Below are positions 25,251 to 31,821 of a stretch of DNA of 44,058 nt, piece by piece. This DNA comes from Streptomyces lincolnensis. Lineage in GTDB: Bacteria; Actinomycetota; Actinomycetes; Streptomycetales; Streptomycetaceae. Each line of letters begins with the position of its first letter. Within the stretch, counting starts at the first letter, position 1. The translations under genes were made by a program, and so were the position numbers. Below the pieces are notes generated by a model. That model was not told where the DNA came from. It saw only the letters and a list, made by a program, of their open reading frames with translations, and ran no database searches. The DNA is taken from NCBI RefSeq assembly GCF_021173675.1, contig NZ_JAIHON010000031.1, forward strand, positions 1-44,058, given 5' to 3'.

Positions 25251-25706
25251 ATGACCAAAGCGATCAAACTCCTGACCGCCCTTCCCCCGCCGCAGCGTCA
25301 GCGCCTGATGACGCTCGCCCACGAGGTCTCCTTCCCGGAGGACACCCGGATCTTCGAGGCGGGCGGCACGGCCGACCGCTTCTGGGTCATCCGCTCCGGC
25401 GCCGTCTCCCTCACCCAGCAGGTGACGGCCCAGCAGCGGGTCACCGTCGCCGGTCTCGGCTCCGGCGACCTGCTGGGCTGGTCGTGGCTCTTCCCGCCGT
25501 ACCGGTGGGACTTCGGCGCCGAGGCCTTCAGCCCGGTGCGTGCCTACGAGTTCGACGCGGCGGCCGTGCTGGAGCTGTGCGAGGAGGATGCGCGGCTCGG
25601 AGTGATCCTGGTGCGGTCCGTCGCCGAGATCCTCGCGCACCGCCTGGAGACCACCCGGGGCAAGCTCCTGGAGCAGTACTCGATGCACCGGCGCAGCGCC
25701 CTGTAG
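25251..25706 (+). CDS. Lone cyclic-nucleotide-binding domain protein (Crp/Fnr-like, no DNA-binding domain)
   Basis: A 151-residue protein containing one cNMP-binding jelly-roll: the FPEDTRIFEAGGTADRFWVI strands start near residue 25 and the GSGDLLGWSWLFPPYRW segment sits where the phosphate-binding cassette falls in CRP. The canonical RxAxV of cAMP-binding CRP is replaced, so cAMP binding is doubtful. The chain ends in the LEX helix (AEILAHRLETTRGKLLEQY) just where the helix-turn-helix of CRP would begin. It therefore cannot bind DNA as CRP does and may sense a ligand for another protein. GAGGAG lies about 11 bases before ATG 25251. Converges with the MFS gene 23 bases away. Confidence 0.85.
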   Translation: MTKAIKLLTALPPPQRQRLMTLAHEVSFPEDTRIFEAGGTADRFWVIRSGAVSLTQQVTAQQRVTVAGLGSGDLLGWSWLFPPYRWDFGAEAFSPVRAYEFDAAAVLELCEEDARLGVILVRSVAEILAHRLETTRGKLLEQYSMHRRSAL

Positions 25707-25729
25707 CGCGTCGGGCGTCCGGGGCGGCC

Positions 25730-27034
25730 TCAGACCCGGTAGCGGCGCAGCGCGGGCACGGTGAGGGCCAGGGTCAGCATCACGACGACGACCAGGATCC
25801 CGCCGCCCGCGACGGCCGTACGGGCGCCGAAGGCCGAGCCCGCGGTGCCGTGCAGGACGTCGGCCAGCCGGGGGCCGCCCGCGACCACGACCGTGAAGAC
25901 GCCCTGCATACGGCCGCGCATCTCGTCGGTGGCGGCGGACAGCAGGATCGCCCCGCGGAACACCATGGAGACCATGTCGGCGATCCCGGCCAGCGCGAGG
26001 AACGCCACCGCGAGCCACAGGCTGCCGCTCAGCCCGAAACCGGTGATGGCCGCGCCCCAGGCGACGACCGCCCCGATGACCATCCAGCCGTGCCGGCGGG
26101 CCCGCGAGAACGTCCCGGAGAACAGTCCGCCGACCACCGCCCCGATGGGGATCGCCGCGAAGAGCAGGCCGAGCGCGAGGCCTTCGCCGTACGGGGCGTA
26201 CGTCTCGGAGGCGAGCTGCGGGAACAGGGCGCGGGGCATGCCGAGGACCATCGCGACGATGTCGGCGAGGAAGGACAGCAGTAGCACCTTGTGCGCGGAG
26301 ATGTAGCGGAAGCCGGCCGCGATCTCCCGGACTCCGGCCCGGCGGGTGCCGCCGGCCGCGAGGGGCGGCAGCGAGGGCAGCCGGTACACCGCCCACACCG
26401 TGACGCACAGGGCCAGGGCGTCGATCAGGTACAGCTCCGGCAGTCCGATCACGGGGATCAGGACACCGGCGAGCAGCGGTCCGACGACCTGGCCGGTCTG
26501 CATGACCGTGGACCCGAGGGCATTGGCCGCGGCCAACTGCTCCTGGGGCACCAGACGGGCGATGGAGGCGTTGCGGGCCGGGGCGTTCAGCCCCCAGAAG
26601 GCCTGCTGGACGGCGAGCAGCACCATCAACGCGGTCACCGACTCCAGGCCGGTGACGGCCTGGAGCCAGAACAGGACCGAGGTGACGGCGATGCCGCTGT
26701 TGGTGATCAGCAGCAGCTTGCGGCGGTCCATGGCGTCGGCGACCGCCCCGCCCCACAGCGCGAACACGATCAGCGGCAGCAGGCCCGCGAGGGAGGCGGC
26801 GCCCACCCAGGCGGAGGAGCCGGTGATGTCGTAGATCTGCTTGGGGACGGCGACGGCGGTGAGCTGGCTGCCGACGGCCGTGACGATCGTCGAGGACCAC
26901 AGCCGGCGGTAGGCCGGGACGCGCAGGGGGCGGGTGTCCATCGCCCAGCGGCGCCGGCCGCGTCGGGGCGGTGCGCCCGGGTCCTCGGCCGGGGTCTGCG
27001 ATTCGGTGCCGGTGCCGCTGTCACTGGTGTCCAC
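25730..27034 (-). CDS. MFS transporter (drug-efflux type)
   Basis: A 434-residue, 12-helix major facilitator of the MFS_3/enterobactin-exporter-like group. Residues 1-35 are a charged cytoplasmic tail (RRGRRRWAMDTRPL), followed by helices beginning LWSSTIVTAVGSQL near residue 50. The loop between helices 2 and 3 carries the family motif GGAVADAMDRRKLLL, and the mirrored GLFSGTFSRARRHGWM is in the second half. Export of a small toxic compound or siderophore is the usual role; the substrate is unknown. Start GTG 27034 has AGGA five bases upstream. It follows the LysE gene on the same strand after 94 bases. Confidence 0.88.
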   Translation of the reverse strand: MDTSDSGTGTESQTPAEDPGAPPRRGRRRWAMDTRPLRVPAYRRLWSSTIVTAVGSQLTAVAVPKQIYDITGSSAWVGAASLAGLLPLIVFALWGGAVADAMDRRKLLLITNSGIAVTSVLFWLQAVTGLESVTALMVLLAVQQAFWGLNAPARNASIARLVPQEQLAAANALGSTVMQTGQVVGPLLAGVLIPVIGLPELYLIDALALCVTVWAVYRLPSLPPLAAGGTRRAGVREIAAGFRYISAHKVLLLSFLADIVAMVLGMPRALFPQLASETYAPYGEGLALGLLFAAIPIGAVVGGLFSGTFSRARRHGWMVIGAVVAWGAAITGFGLSGSLWLAVAFLALAGIADMVSMVFRGAILLSAATDEMRGRMQGVFTVVVAGGPRLADVLHGTAGSAFGARTAVAGGGILVVVVMLTLALTVPALRRYRV

Positions 27035-27128
27035 GGAGTTCCTGGTTGCTCGCTACATCTATCGGGTCCGGGGTTCACTATCGCAGCACCGCCCAGGAGT
27101 TCGGGACGCGCGTTCCGGATCGCGGACA

Positions 27129-27743
27129 TCACGCCCCGGCGATCAGCGTCACGCCGAACGTGATCATCATCGCGGCGACCAGACCGTCCAGGACGCGCCA
27201 GGCGGCGGGCCGGGCCAGGAAGCGGCCGAGCAGCCGGGCACCGAACCCGAGCGCGGTGAACCAGCACAGGCTGGCGACCACCGCGCCCAGGCCGAACGTC
27301 CAGCGCAGCGGGCCCCGGTCGGCGGCGACCGAGCCGAGCAGGAACACGGTGTCGAGGTAGACGTGCGGGTTGAGCCAGGTCAGCGCCAGGCAGGTGAGCA
27401 CGGCCCGCCGGACGGAACCCTCGGCCTCCCCCTCGGCGCTCAGGGCACCGGCCGGCCGGACCACCCGTCGGACGGCGAGGGCGCCGTAGCCGAGCAGGAA
27501 CGCGCCGCCGATCCAGCCGACCGCGGTCAGCGCTCCCGGCCGGCTCACCACCACGGCGCCGACACCGCCGACGCCCAGGGTGATGAGGACGGCGTCGGAC
27601 AGGGCGCAGATGGCGACGACGGCGAGGACCGCGTGGCGGCGGATCCCCTGGCGCAGGACGAAGGCGTTCTGGGCGCCGATGGCGACGATGAGCGAGAGAC
27701 CGGTGCCGAAGCCTGCGGCAGCGGCGGCGAGAGAGGCGGACAT
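27129..27743 (-). CDS. LysE/ArgO-family basic amino acid exporter
   Basis: A 204-residue, six-helix membrane protein. It opens with the LysE signature GFGTGLSLIVAIGAQNAFVLRQG at about residue 11. The loop NPHVYLDTVFLLG at about 125 is the family's second hallmark. Exports lysine and/or arginine out of the cytoplasm when they accumulate. It is transcribed divergently from an ArgP-type LysR regulator across 69 bases containing a perfect inverted repeat, the classic lysE-lysG or argO-argP arrangement, so induction by basic amino acids is expected. ATG 27743 is the only good start. Confidence 0.93.
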   Translation of the reverse strand: MSASLAAAAAGFGTGLSLIVAIGAQNAFVLRQGIRRHAVLAVVAICALSDAVLITLGVGGVGAVVVSRPGALTAVGWIGGAFLLGYGALAVRRVVRPAGALSAEGEAEGSVRRAVLTCLALTWLNPHVYLDTVFLLGSVAADRGPLRWTFGLGAVVASLCWFTALGFGARLLGRFLARPAAWRVLDGLVAAMMITFGVTLIAGA

Positions 27744-27776
27744 GGCTTCGACGCTAGGGAATCGATCTCTGCACGT

Positions 27777-27808
27777 ACAGCTAAAGATTCTTACGTACCA
27801 TTAGCTGT
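27777..27808. promoter_or_regulatory. LysR-type operator between the exporter and ArgP genes
   Basis: ACAGCTAA (27777-27784), 16 bases, TTAGCTGT (27801-27808): a perfect 8-bp inverted repeat in the middle of the 69-base divergent region. Size and position fit an ArgP/LysG binding site that controls lysE and the regulator itself. The AT-rich spacer also holds ACGTAC twice (27773-27778, 27793-27798). Confidence 0.7.
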
Positions 27809-27812
27809 CGTG

Positions 27813-28715
27813 ATGGTGACCGAACTTCCGCTGGATCAGGTACGGACGCTGCTCGCCGTTGTCGACGAGGGCACGTTCGACGCCGCGGCGGCCGCTCTGC
27901 ACGTGACCCCGTCGGCGGTGAGCCAGCGGGTCAAGGCCCTGGAGCAGCGCACCGGCCGGGTCCTGCTGGTGCGCACCAAGCCGGTGCGGCCGACCGAGTC
28001 GGGCGAGGTGGTGGTGCGGTTCGCCCGGCAGCTGGCCCGGCTGGAGCGGGACGCGCGGGCCGCGCTCGGGATGAGCGACGAGAACGAACTGACCCGGGTC
28101 TCGATCGCGGTGAACGCGGACTCCCTGGCGACCTGGCTCCTGGAGGCGCTCACGCATGTCCCGCAGCAGCCGGGGCTCTGTTTCGAACTGCGCCGCGAGG
28201 ACGAGACCCGTACGGCGGAGCTGCTGCGGGAGGGCCTGGTGATGGCCGCGGTGACCTCGTCGCCGGATCCGGTCGCCGGGTGCTCCGTGCGGCCGCTGGG
28301 GCGGATGCGCTACCTCGCGGCGGCCAGCCCGGCCTTCGTCGACCGGCATCTCGACGGGCCGCTGCGGGAGGTGCTGCCCGAGGCCCCGCTGATCGTCTTC
28401 GACCGGAGTGACGATCTGCAGGACGCGTTCGTGCGGCGGCTGCGGCGCGGGCGCGGGCGGGGGGCCGCGGTGCGGCACGCCGTGCCGACCTCGGAGGGTT
28501 TCGCCGAGGCGGTCGCGCTGGGGCTGGGGTGGGGGCTGGTGCCCGAGGTGCAGGCGGAGCCGTTGGTGCGGGCGGGGCGGTTGGTGCTGTTGGCTCCGGA
28601 GCGGCCTGTTGATGTGCCGCTGTACTGGCAGCAGTGGAAGTTGGATTCGCCCGCGTTGGCCGCGGTGGCGGATGCGGTTGTTTCGGCGGCGAGGGGTGCT
28701 TTGCGGGCCGCCTAA
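27813..28715 (+). CDS. argP: LysR-family regulator of the ArgP/LysG type
   Basis: A 300-residue transcription factor. The N-terminal winged helix (LPLDQVRTLLAVVDEGTFDAAA, TPSAVSQRVKALEQRTG) is near-identical in pattern to ArgP/IciA/LysG, and residues 90-300 are the periplasmic-binding-fold effector domain. With lysine or arginine bound it should activate the divergent LysE-type exporter gene. ATG 27813 lies five bases past the operator, and no ribosome site can fit, so the mRNA may be leaderless or begin at GTG 27810 or 27816. The last 100 bases are followed by a repeated hairpin shared with the convergent TetR gene. Confidence 0.9.
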   Translation: MVTELPLDQVRTLLAVVDEGTFDAAAAALHVTPSAVSQRVKALEQRTGRVLLVRTKPVRPTESGEVVVRFARQLARLERDARAALGMSDENELTRVSIAVNADSLATWLLEALTHVPQQPGLCFELRREDETRTAELLREGLVMAAVTSSPDPVAGCSVRPLGRMRYLAAASPAFVDRHLDGPLREVLPEAPLIVFDRSDDLQDAFVRRLRRGRGRGAAVRHAVPTSEGFAEAVALGLGWGLVPEVQAEPLVRAGRLVLLAPERPVDVPLYWQQWKLDSPALAAVADAVVSAARGALRAA

Positions 28716-28821
28716 GGATGTGCCTCGCTGTGTCCGTTCGCGGCTGCGGCTTCGTTGTGGCTGGTCGCGCCCACGCGGCGGAGCCGCAGATCAATACAGC
28801 CCCGCGCCCCTAAAGGGGCGC
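28716..28821. repeat. Streptomyces intergenic repeat with terminal hairpin
   Basis: The segment between the convergent LysR and TetR genes reads like a repeated intergenic unit I have seen in many Streptomyces genomes (core GTGGCTGGTCGCGCCCACGC, then CCCCGCGCCCC). Two stems are present: CTGCGGCT (28744-28751) with AGCCGCAG (28782-28789), and GCGCCCC (28804-28810) with GGGGCGC (28815-28821) around TAAA. The second overlaps the TetR stop codon and probably terminates both transcripts. Repeat copy number elsewhere was not checked. Confidence 0.6.
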
Positions 28822-29502
28822 TACTACGCCGGCCAGGAGCATTTCCAGTGCTGTTGGGTAGGCGCTCGTGACCATGCGGGGTGCCAGTAGCGGGGCTGCT
28901 TCCGCGATGCGGGGGTAGCTGGCGGCCGGGAGGTGGGCGTAGGTCGTGTGCCACTTGTCCTCGTCGGCGTCCAGGGCCGCGCTCGGCAGGGCCAGGGAGG
29001 CCGCGTCCAGGGCCGCGAAGGCCAGCGTCTGGTCGATGAAGGCGTGATAGATGCGCACGGTCTCGGGCAGGGAGAAGCCGGCGTTCCTGAGGATGTCCAG
29101 GACCGCTTCGTCCGCGGCCAGTTCGTTGGGGCGGCCCGTCACCCTGCTCGTGGTCAGCAGGGCCGCCTGCGGGTGGGCCACATAGGCGGCGTGGATGCGC
29201 AGGCCCACGGCACGCAGGTCCGCCCGCCACTCCCCGGTCGGCTCCCAGCCCTCCAGGGCCCGGCCTATGAGCGCGTCGCCGATGGCGAGGGTCAGGTCGT
29301 CCATGCTGCGGAAGTACCGGTAGAGCGTGGAGGGATCGGCGTCGAGGGCGAGGCCCAGGCGGCGGGCGGTGAGGCCGGAGCTGCCGTGTTCGCGCAGCAT
29401 GCGCAGCGCGGTCTCGACGATCAGCCGTTCCGACAGCACGGTTCCGCTCTTGGTGGGCCGGCGCCGGCGGCGACGCTCCTCGGGAACGACGGGCTTGGGC
29501 AT
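28810..29502 (-). CDS. TetR-family regulator
   Basis: A 230-residue repressor-type protein. A very basic tail (RRRRRRPTKSGT, residues 9-20) precedes the TetR helix-turn-helix (ETALRMLREHGSSGLTARRLG, LDADPSTLYRYFRSMDDL) at about 30-75. The remaining helices form a TetR_C-type ligand domain (residues 90-225). ATG 29502 is the best start, with a GGGG-type site upstream. It is divergent from the saccharopine-dehydrogenase-like gene across about 130 bases, so that gene is a likely target. The stop codon overlaps the terminal hairpin of the shared repeat. No ligand can be inferred. Confidence 0.88.
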   Translation of the reverse strand: MPKPVVPEERRRRRRPTKSGTVLSERLIVETALRMLREHGSSGLTARRLGLALDADPSTLYRYFRSMDDLTLAIGDALIGRALEGWEPTGEWRADLRAVGLRIHAAYVAHPQAALLTTSRVTGRPNELAADEAVLDILRNAGFSLPETVRIYHAFIDQTLAFAALDAASLALPSAALDADEDKWHTTYAHLPAASYPRIAEAAPLLAPRMVTSAYPTALEMLLAGVVAPL

Positions 29503-29545
29503 GACGGACCCCTGCTCCCCGCCTCGCGTCCTTATGCCAACGCCA

Positions 29546-29575
29546 TTGACCTTACGTGAGAGCCGGGCGTTGTAT
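29546..29575 (+). promoter_or_regulatory. Candidate vegetative promoter for the saccharopine-dehydrogenase-like gene
   Basis: TTGACC (29546-29551) and TTGTAT (29570-29575) are separated by 18 bases, 56 bases before the ATG. The -35 is near consensus and the -10 only fair. CAACGC (29539-29544) and GCGTTG (29567-29572) flank the spacer as an inverted pair and might be a TetR site. Confidence 0.5.
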
Positions 29576-29630
29576 CTGCGCGAGGGGCCCCGTCCATCCG
29601 CGACCTTCGATCCGCCAGGGAGTGCCTGTC

Positions 29631-30851
29631 ATGCGTGTACTGCTCGTGGGAGCCGGTGGTGTCGGCACCGCCGTCACCCGGATCGCCGCCCGCCGCCCGT
29701 TCTTCGACGCGATGGTGGTGGCCGACTACGACCGGGCCCGTGCCGAGTCGGCCGTCGCGGCCCTGGGCGAGCGCGGGACCCGCTTCCGCGCCGAACGGGT
29801 GGACGCCGGGGACGAGGCGGCGGTGGCGGCGCTGCTGGAGCGGCACTCCTGCGACGTGCTCCTCAACGCCACCGACCCGCGGTTCGTGATGCCGCTGTTC
29901 CGGGCGGCGCGCACGGCCGGTGCCGGTTATGTCGACATGGCGATGTCGCTGTCCCGGCCGCATCCCGAACGTCCGTACCAGGAGTGCGGGGTGAAGCTCG
30001 GCGACGAGCAGTTCGCGCACGCCGAGGAGTGGGAGCGGGCCGGTGCGCTGGCCCTGGTCGGCATGGGCGTCGAACCGGGTCTGTCGGACGTGTTCGCCCG
30101 GCACGCGGCCGACGAACTCTTCGACACGATCGAGGAGATCGGGGTCCGCGACGGTGCGAACCTGACCGTCGACGGCCACGACTTCGCCCCGTCCTTCAGC
30201 ATCTGGACCACGATCGAGGAGTGCCTGAACCCGCCGGTCGTCTACGAGGACGGCCGCGGCTGGTTCACGACCGAACCCTTCAGCGAGCCCGAGGTGTTCG
30301 ACTTCCCCGACGGCATCGGCCCGGTGGAGTGCGTGAACGTGGAACACGAGGAGGTACTGCTCGTGCCGCGCTGGGTGCCCGCCCGCCGGGTCACCTTCAA
30401 GTACGGCCTGGGCCGCGAGTTCATCGAGACGCTGCGCACCCTGCACCTGCTGGGCCTGGACCGCACCGACCCGGTGACCGTGCCGGGCGCCGCCGGTCCG
30501 GTCGCCGTGTCGCCCCGGGACGTGGTCGCCGCGTGCCTTCCCGACCCGGCGACGCTGGGCGAGCGGATGCACGGAAAGACCTGCGCCGGCACCTGGGTCC
30601 GGGGCCTCAAGGACGGGGCGCCGCGCGAGGTGTACCTGTACCACGTGGTCGACAACCAGTGGTCCATGAAGGAGTACGGCTGCCAGGCGGTGGTGTGGCA
30701 GACCGCCGTCAACCCCGTCGTCGCCCTCGAACTGCTGGCCACGGGCGCCTGGTCGGGCGCGGGTGTCCTCGGCCCGGAGGCCTTCCCCGCCCGCCCCTAC
30801 CTGGATCTGCTGACCGAGTACGGCTCCCCCTGGGGGCTTCGCGAGCAGTGA
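29631..30851 (+). CDS. Saccharopine dehydrogenase-family oxidoreductase
   Basis: A 406-residue NAD(P)-dependent enzyme. The N-terminal Rossmann motif VLLVGAGGVGTAVTRIAA and the DVLLNATDPRFVMPLFRAA strand match saccharopine dehydrogenase/LYS9-like proteins; the C-terminal half is the substrate domain with GMGVEPGLSDVFARHAADE. Related enzymes make saccharopine or carboxynorspermidine; the paralogue group here is not functionally defined, so lysine or polyamine chemistry is only a suggestion, consistent with the PLP decarboxylase 5 kb away. AGGGAG lies ten bases before ATG 29631. Probably controlled by the divergent TetR. Confidence 0.87.
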   Translation: MRVLLVGAGGVGTAVTRIAARRPFFDAMVVADYDRARAESAVAALGERGTRFRAERVDAGDEAAVAALLERHSCDVLLNATDPRFVMPLFRAARTAGAGYVDMAMSLSRPHPERPYQECGVKLGDEQFAHAEEWERAGALALVGMGVEPGLSDVFARHAADELFDTIEEIGVRDGANLTVDGHDFAPSFSIWTTIEECLNPPVVYEDGRGWFTTEPFSEPEVFDFPDGIGPVECVNVEHEEVLLVPRWVPARRVTFKYGLGREFIETLRTLHLLGLDRTDPVTVPGAAGPVAVSPRDVVAACLPDPATLGERMHGKTCAGTWVRGLKDGAPREVYLYHVVDNQWSMKEYGCQAVVWQTAVNPVVALELLATGAWSGAGVLGPEAFPARPYLDLLTEYGSPWGLREQ

Positions 30852-30996
30852 CCGCGGCCGTCCGGCCGTGCCGCTCGCCGGATCCTCACCAGGTCCCCAC
30901 AGGACTCGGTCGTTTCACCCACGCATCGACAGGTGACCCGGAAACGAGTAAGGCATCCCCGAGGGCACGTTCGACTTCGATCGCAGGTGACTTTTC

Positions 30997-31251
30997 ATGG
31001 ACAACTGGCGAGACCATGCCGCGTGCCGCCACGAGGACCCCGACCTCTTCTTCCCGATCGGCACCACCGGCCCGGCGCTGGTGCAGCAGGAGCAGGCCAA
31101 GGCCGTCTGCCGACGCTGCCCGGTCCGGGAGGAGTGCCTGGAGTGGGCCCTCGACACCGGTCAGGCCATCGGGGTCTGGGGCGGCACGAGCGAGAACGAA
31201 CGCCGTGCGCTCAAGCGCCGGGCCGCCGCCGCCCGCAGGCGCACGGGATGA
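30997..31251 (+). CDS. WhiB-like iron-sulfur regulator (WhiB1/WblE-like)
   Basis: An 84-residue Wbl protein. Four conserved cysteines, Cys10, Cys38, Cys41 and Cys47, bind a [4Fe-4S] cluster. The turn GVWGGTSENERR at 59-70 and the basic tail RALKRRAAAARRRTG are the DNA-binding part. The compact form with FFPIGTTGPALVQQEQAKAVCRRCP matches WhiB1/WblE, proteins that bind the sigma factor region 4 and respond to nitric oxide. AGGTGA lies six bases before ATG 30997. A separate transcription unit ended by a strong hairpin. Whether it is the housekeeping member or a paralogue cannot be told. Confidence 0.93.
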   Translation: MDNWRDHAACRHEDPDLFFPIGTTGPALVQQEQAKAVCRRCPVREECLEWALDTGQAIGVWGGTSENERRALKRRAAAARRRTG

Positions 31252-31258
31252 CGAGGAG

Positions 31259-31282
31259 GCCCGGCGTCGGGTGACGCCGGGC
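31259..31282. terminator. Bidirectional terminator, WhiB-like/DUF6098
   Basis: GCCCGGCGTC (31259-31268) and GACGCCGGGC (31273-31282) form a perfect 10-bp stem with a GGGT loop. It sits between the stops of the two convergent genes, eight bases after one and four before the other. Confidence 0.75.
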
Positions 31283-31285
31283 GGG

Positions 31286-31735
31286 TCAGCGAGCACCGCG
31301 CCGCAGTGGACCCCAGGAGTTCTCCTGCCGTTCCACCGCGGCGCGCGCCTCGTCGATCACCCCGGGATCGATCCAGCGCATCGGCCGTACGTCCTCGACG
31401 AGCGGTTCGTTGTCGGGCCCACGGCTCGTCTCGCGGCCCTGAAGGACCCAGGGGCGGACGTCGGGGCCCTTCTCGTGCGGCAGGTGCGAGTAGTCGTACA
31501 GACGCCTGGCCACCCACACCTCCACGGGGCGCCCCTCCCACCAATCCTCCACGTCGAGCGGGTTGGCCGACAGCCCCGGCATGGGGACGCCGGTGAGGTC
31601 GTCGGTGCTGGACACGTCGGCGAGGTCGGTGGCGGGGCCCCGTGACCAGCGGACGTACAGGCCCTCGTACCGTTCGACCAGGCCGGTGAGCTCGGCGAGT
31701 GTCCGTACCACCGGCAGGTCGTCCGATCCGCTCAT
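31286..31735 (-). CDS. DUF6098-like hypothetical protein
   Basis: A 149-residue soluble protein with many conserved aromatic positions (YEGLYVRWSRGP, LSANPLDVEDWWEGRPVEVW, RLYDYSHLPHEKGPDVRPWVL). I associate it with DUF6098, a streptomycete family of unknown function. ATG 31735 follows GGAGG by eight bases. Its promoter region carries the best SigB-type match in the window (31786-31810), so it is likely a stress-induced gene. No catalytic motif can be named. It shares its promoter gap with the end of the histidine-kinase gene, 86 bases upstream. Confidence 0.8.
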   Translation of the reverse strand: MSGSDDLPVVRTLAELTGLVERYEGLYVRWSRGPATDLADVSSTDDLTGVPMPGLSANPLDVEDWWEGRPVEVWVARRLYDYSHLPHEKGPDVRPWVLQGRETSRGPDNEPLVEDVRPMRWIDPGVIDEARAAVERQENSWGPLRRGAR

Positions 31736-31785
31736 GGCATGACCTCCCTCTTCGCCTCGGGGTCCGCGCCCCACGGGCAGACGGG

Positions 31786-31810
31786 GTACCCGTACGACGG
31801 GAACGGAACC
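31786..31810 (-). promoter_or_regulatory. SigB-type promoter of the DUF6098 gene
   Basis: On the minus strand GGTT (31810-31807), 15 bases, GGGTAC (31791-31786). This is a full match to the published Streptomyces SigB pattern GNNT-N14-16-GGGTAC/T and has the stronger GGTT form of the -35. Transcription would start near 31779, giving a leader of about 44 bases before the GGAGG and ATG. Confidence 0.65.
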
Positions 31811-31821
31811 GGCCGGAACTC

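Noticed and set aside
29327..31645. A plus-strand frame of about 770 codons across the TetR and saccharopine-dehydrogenase-like genes
   Set aside because: It reads another frame of both genes; no start site, no domain, Arg-rich composition.
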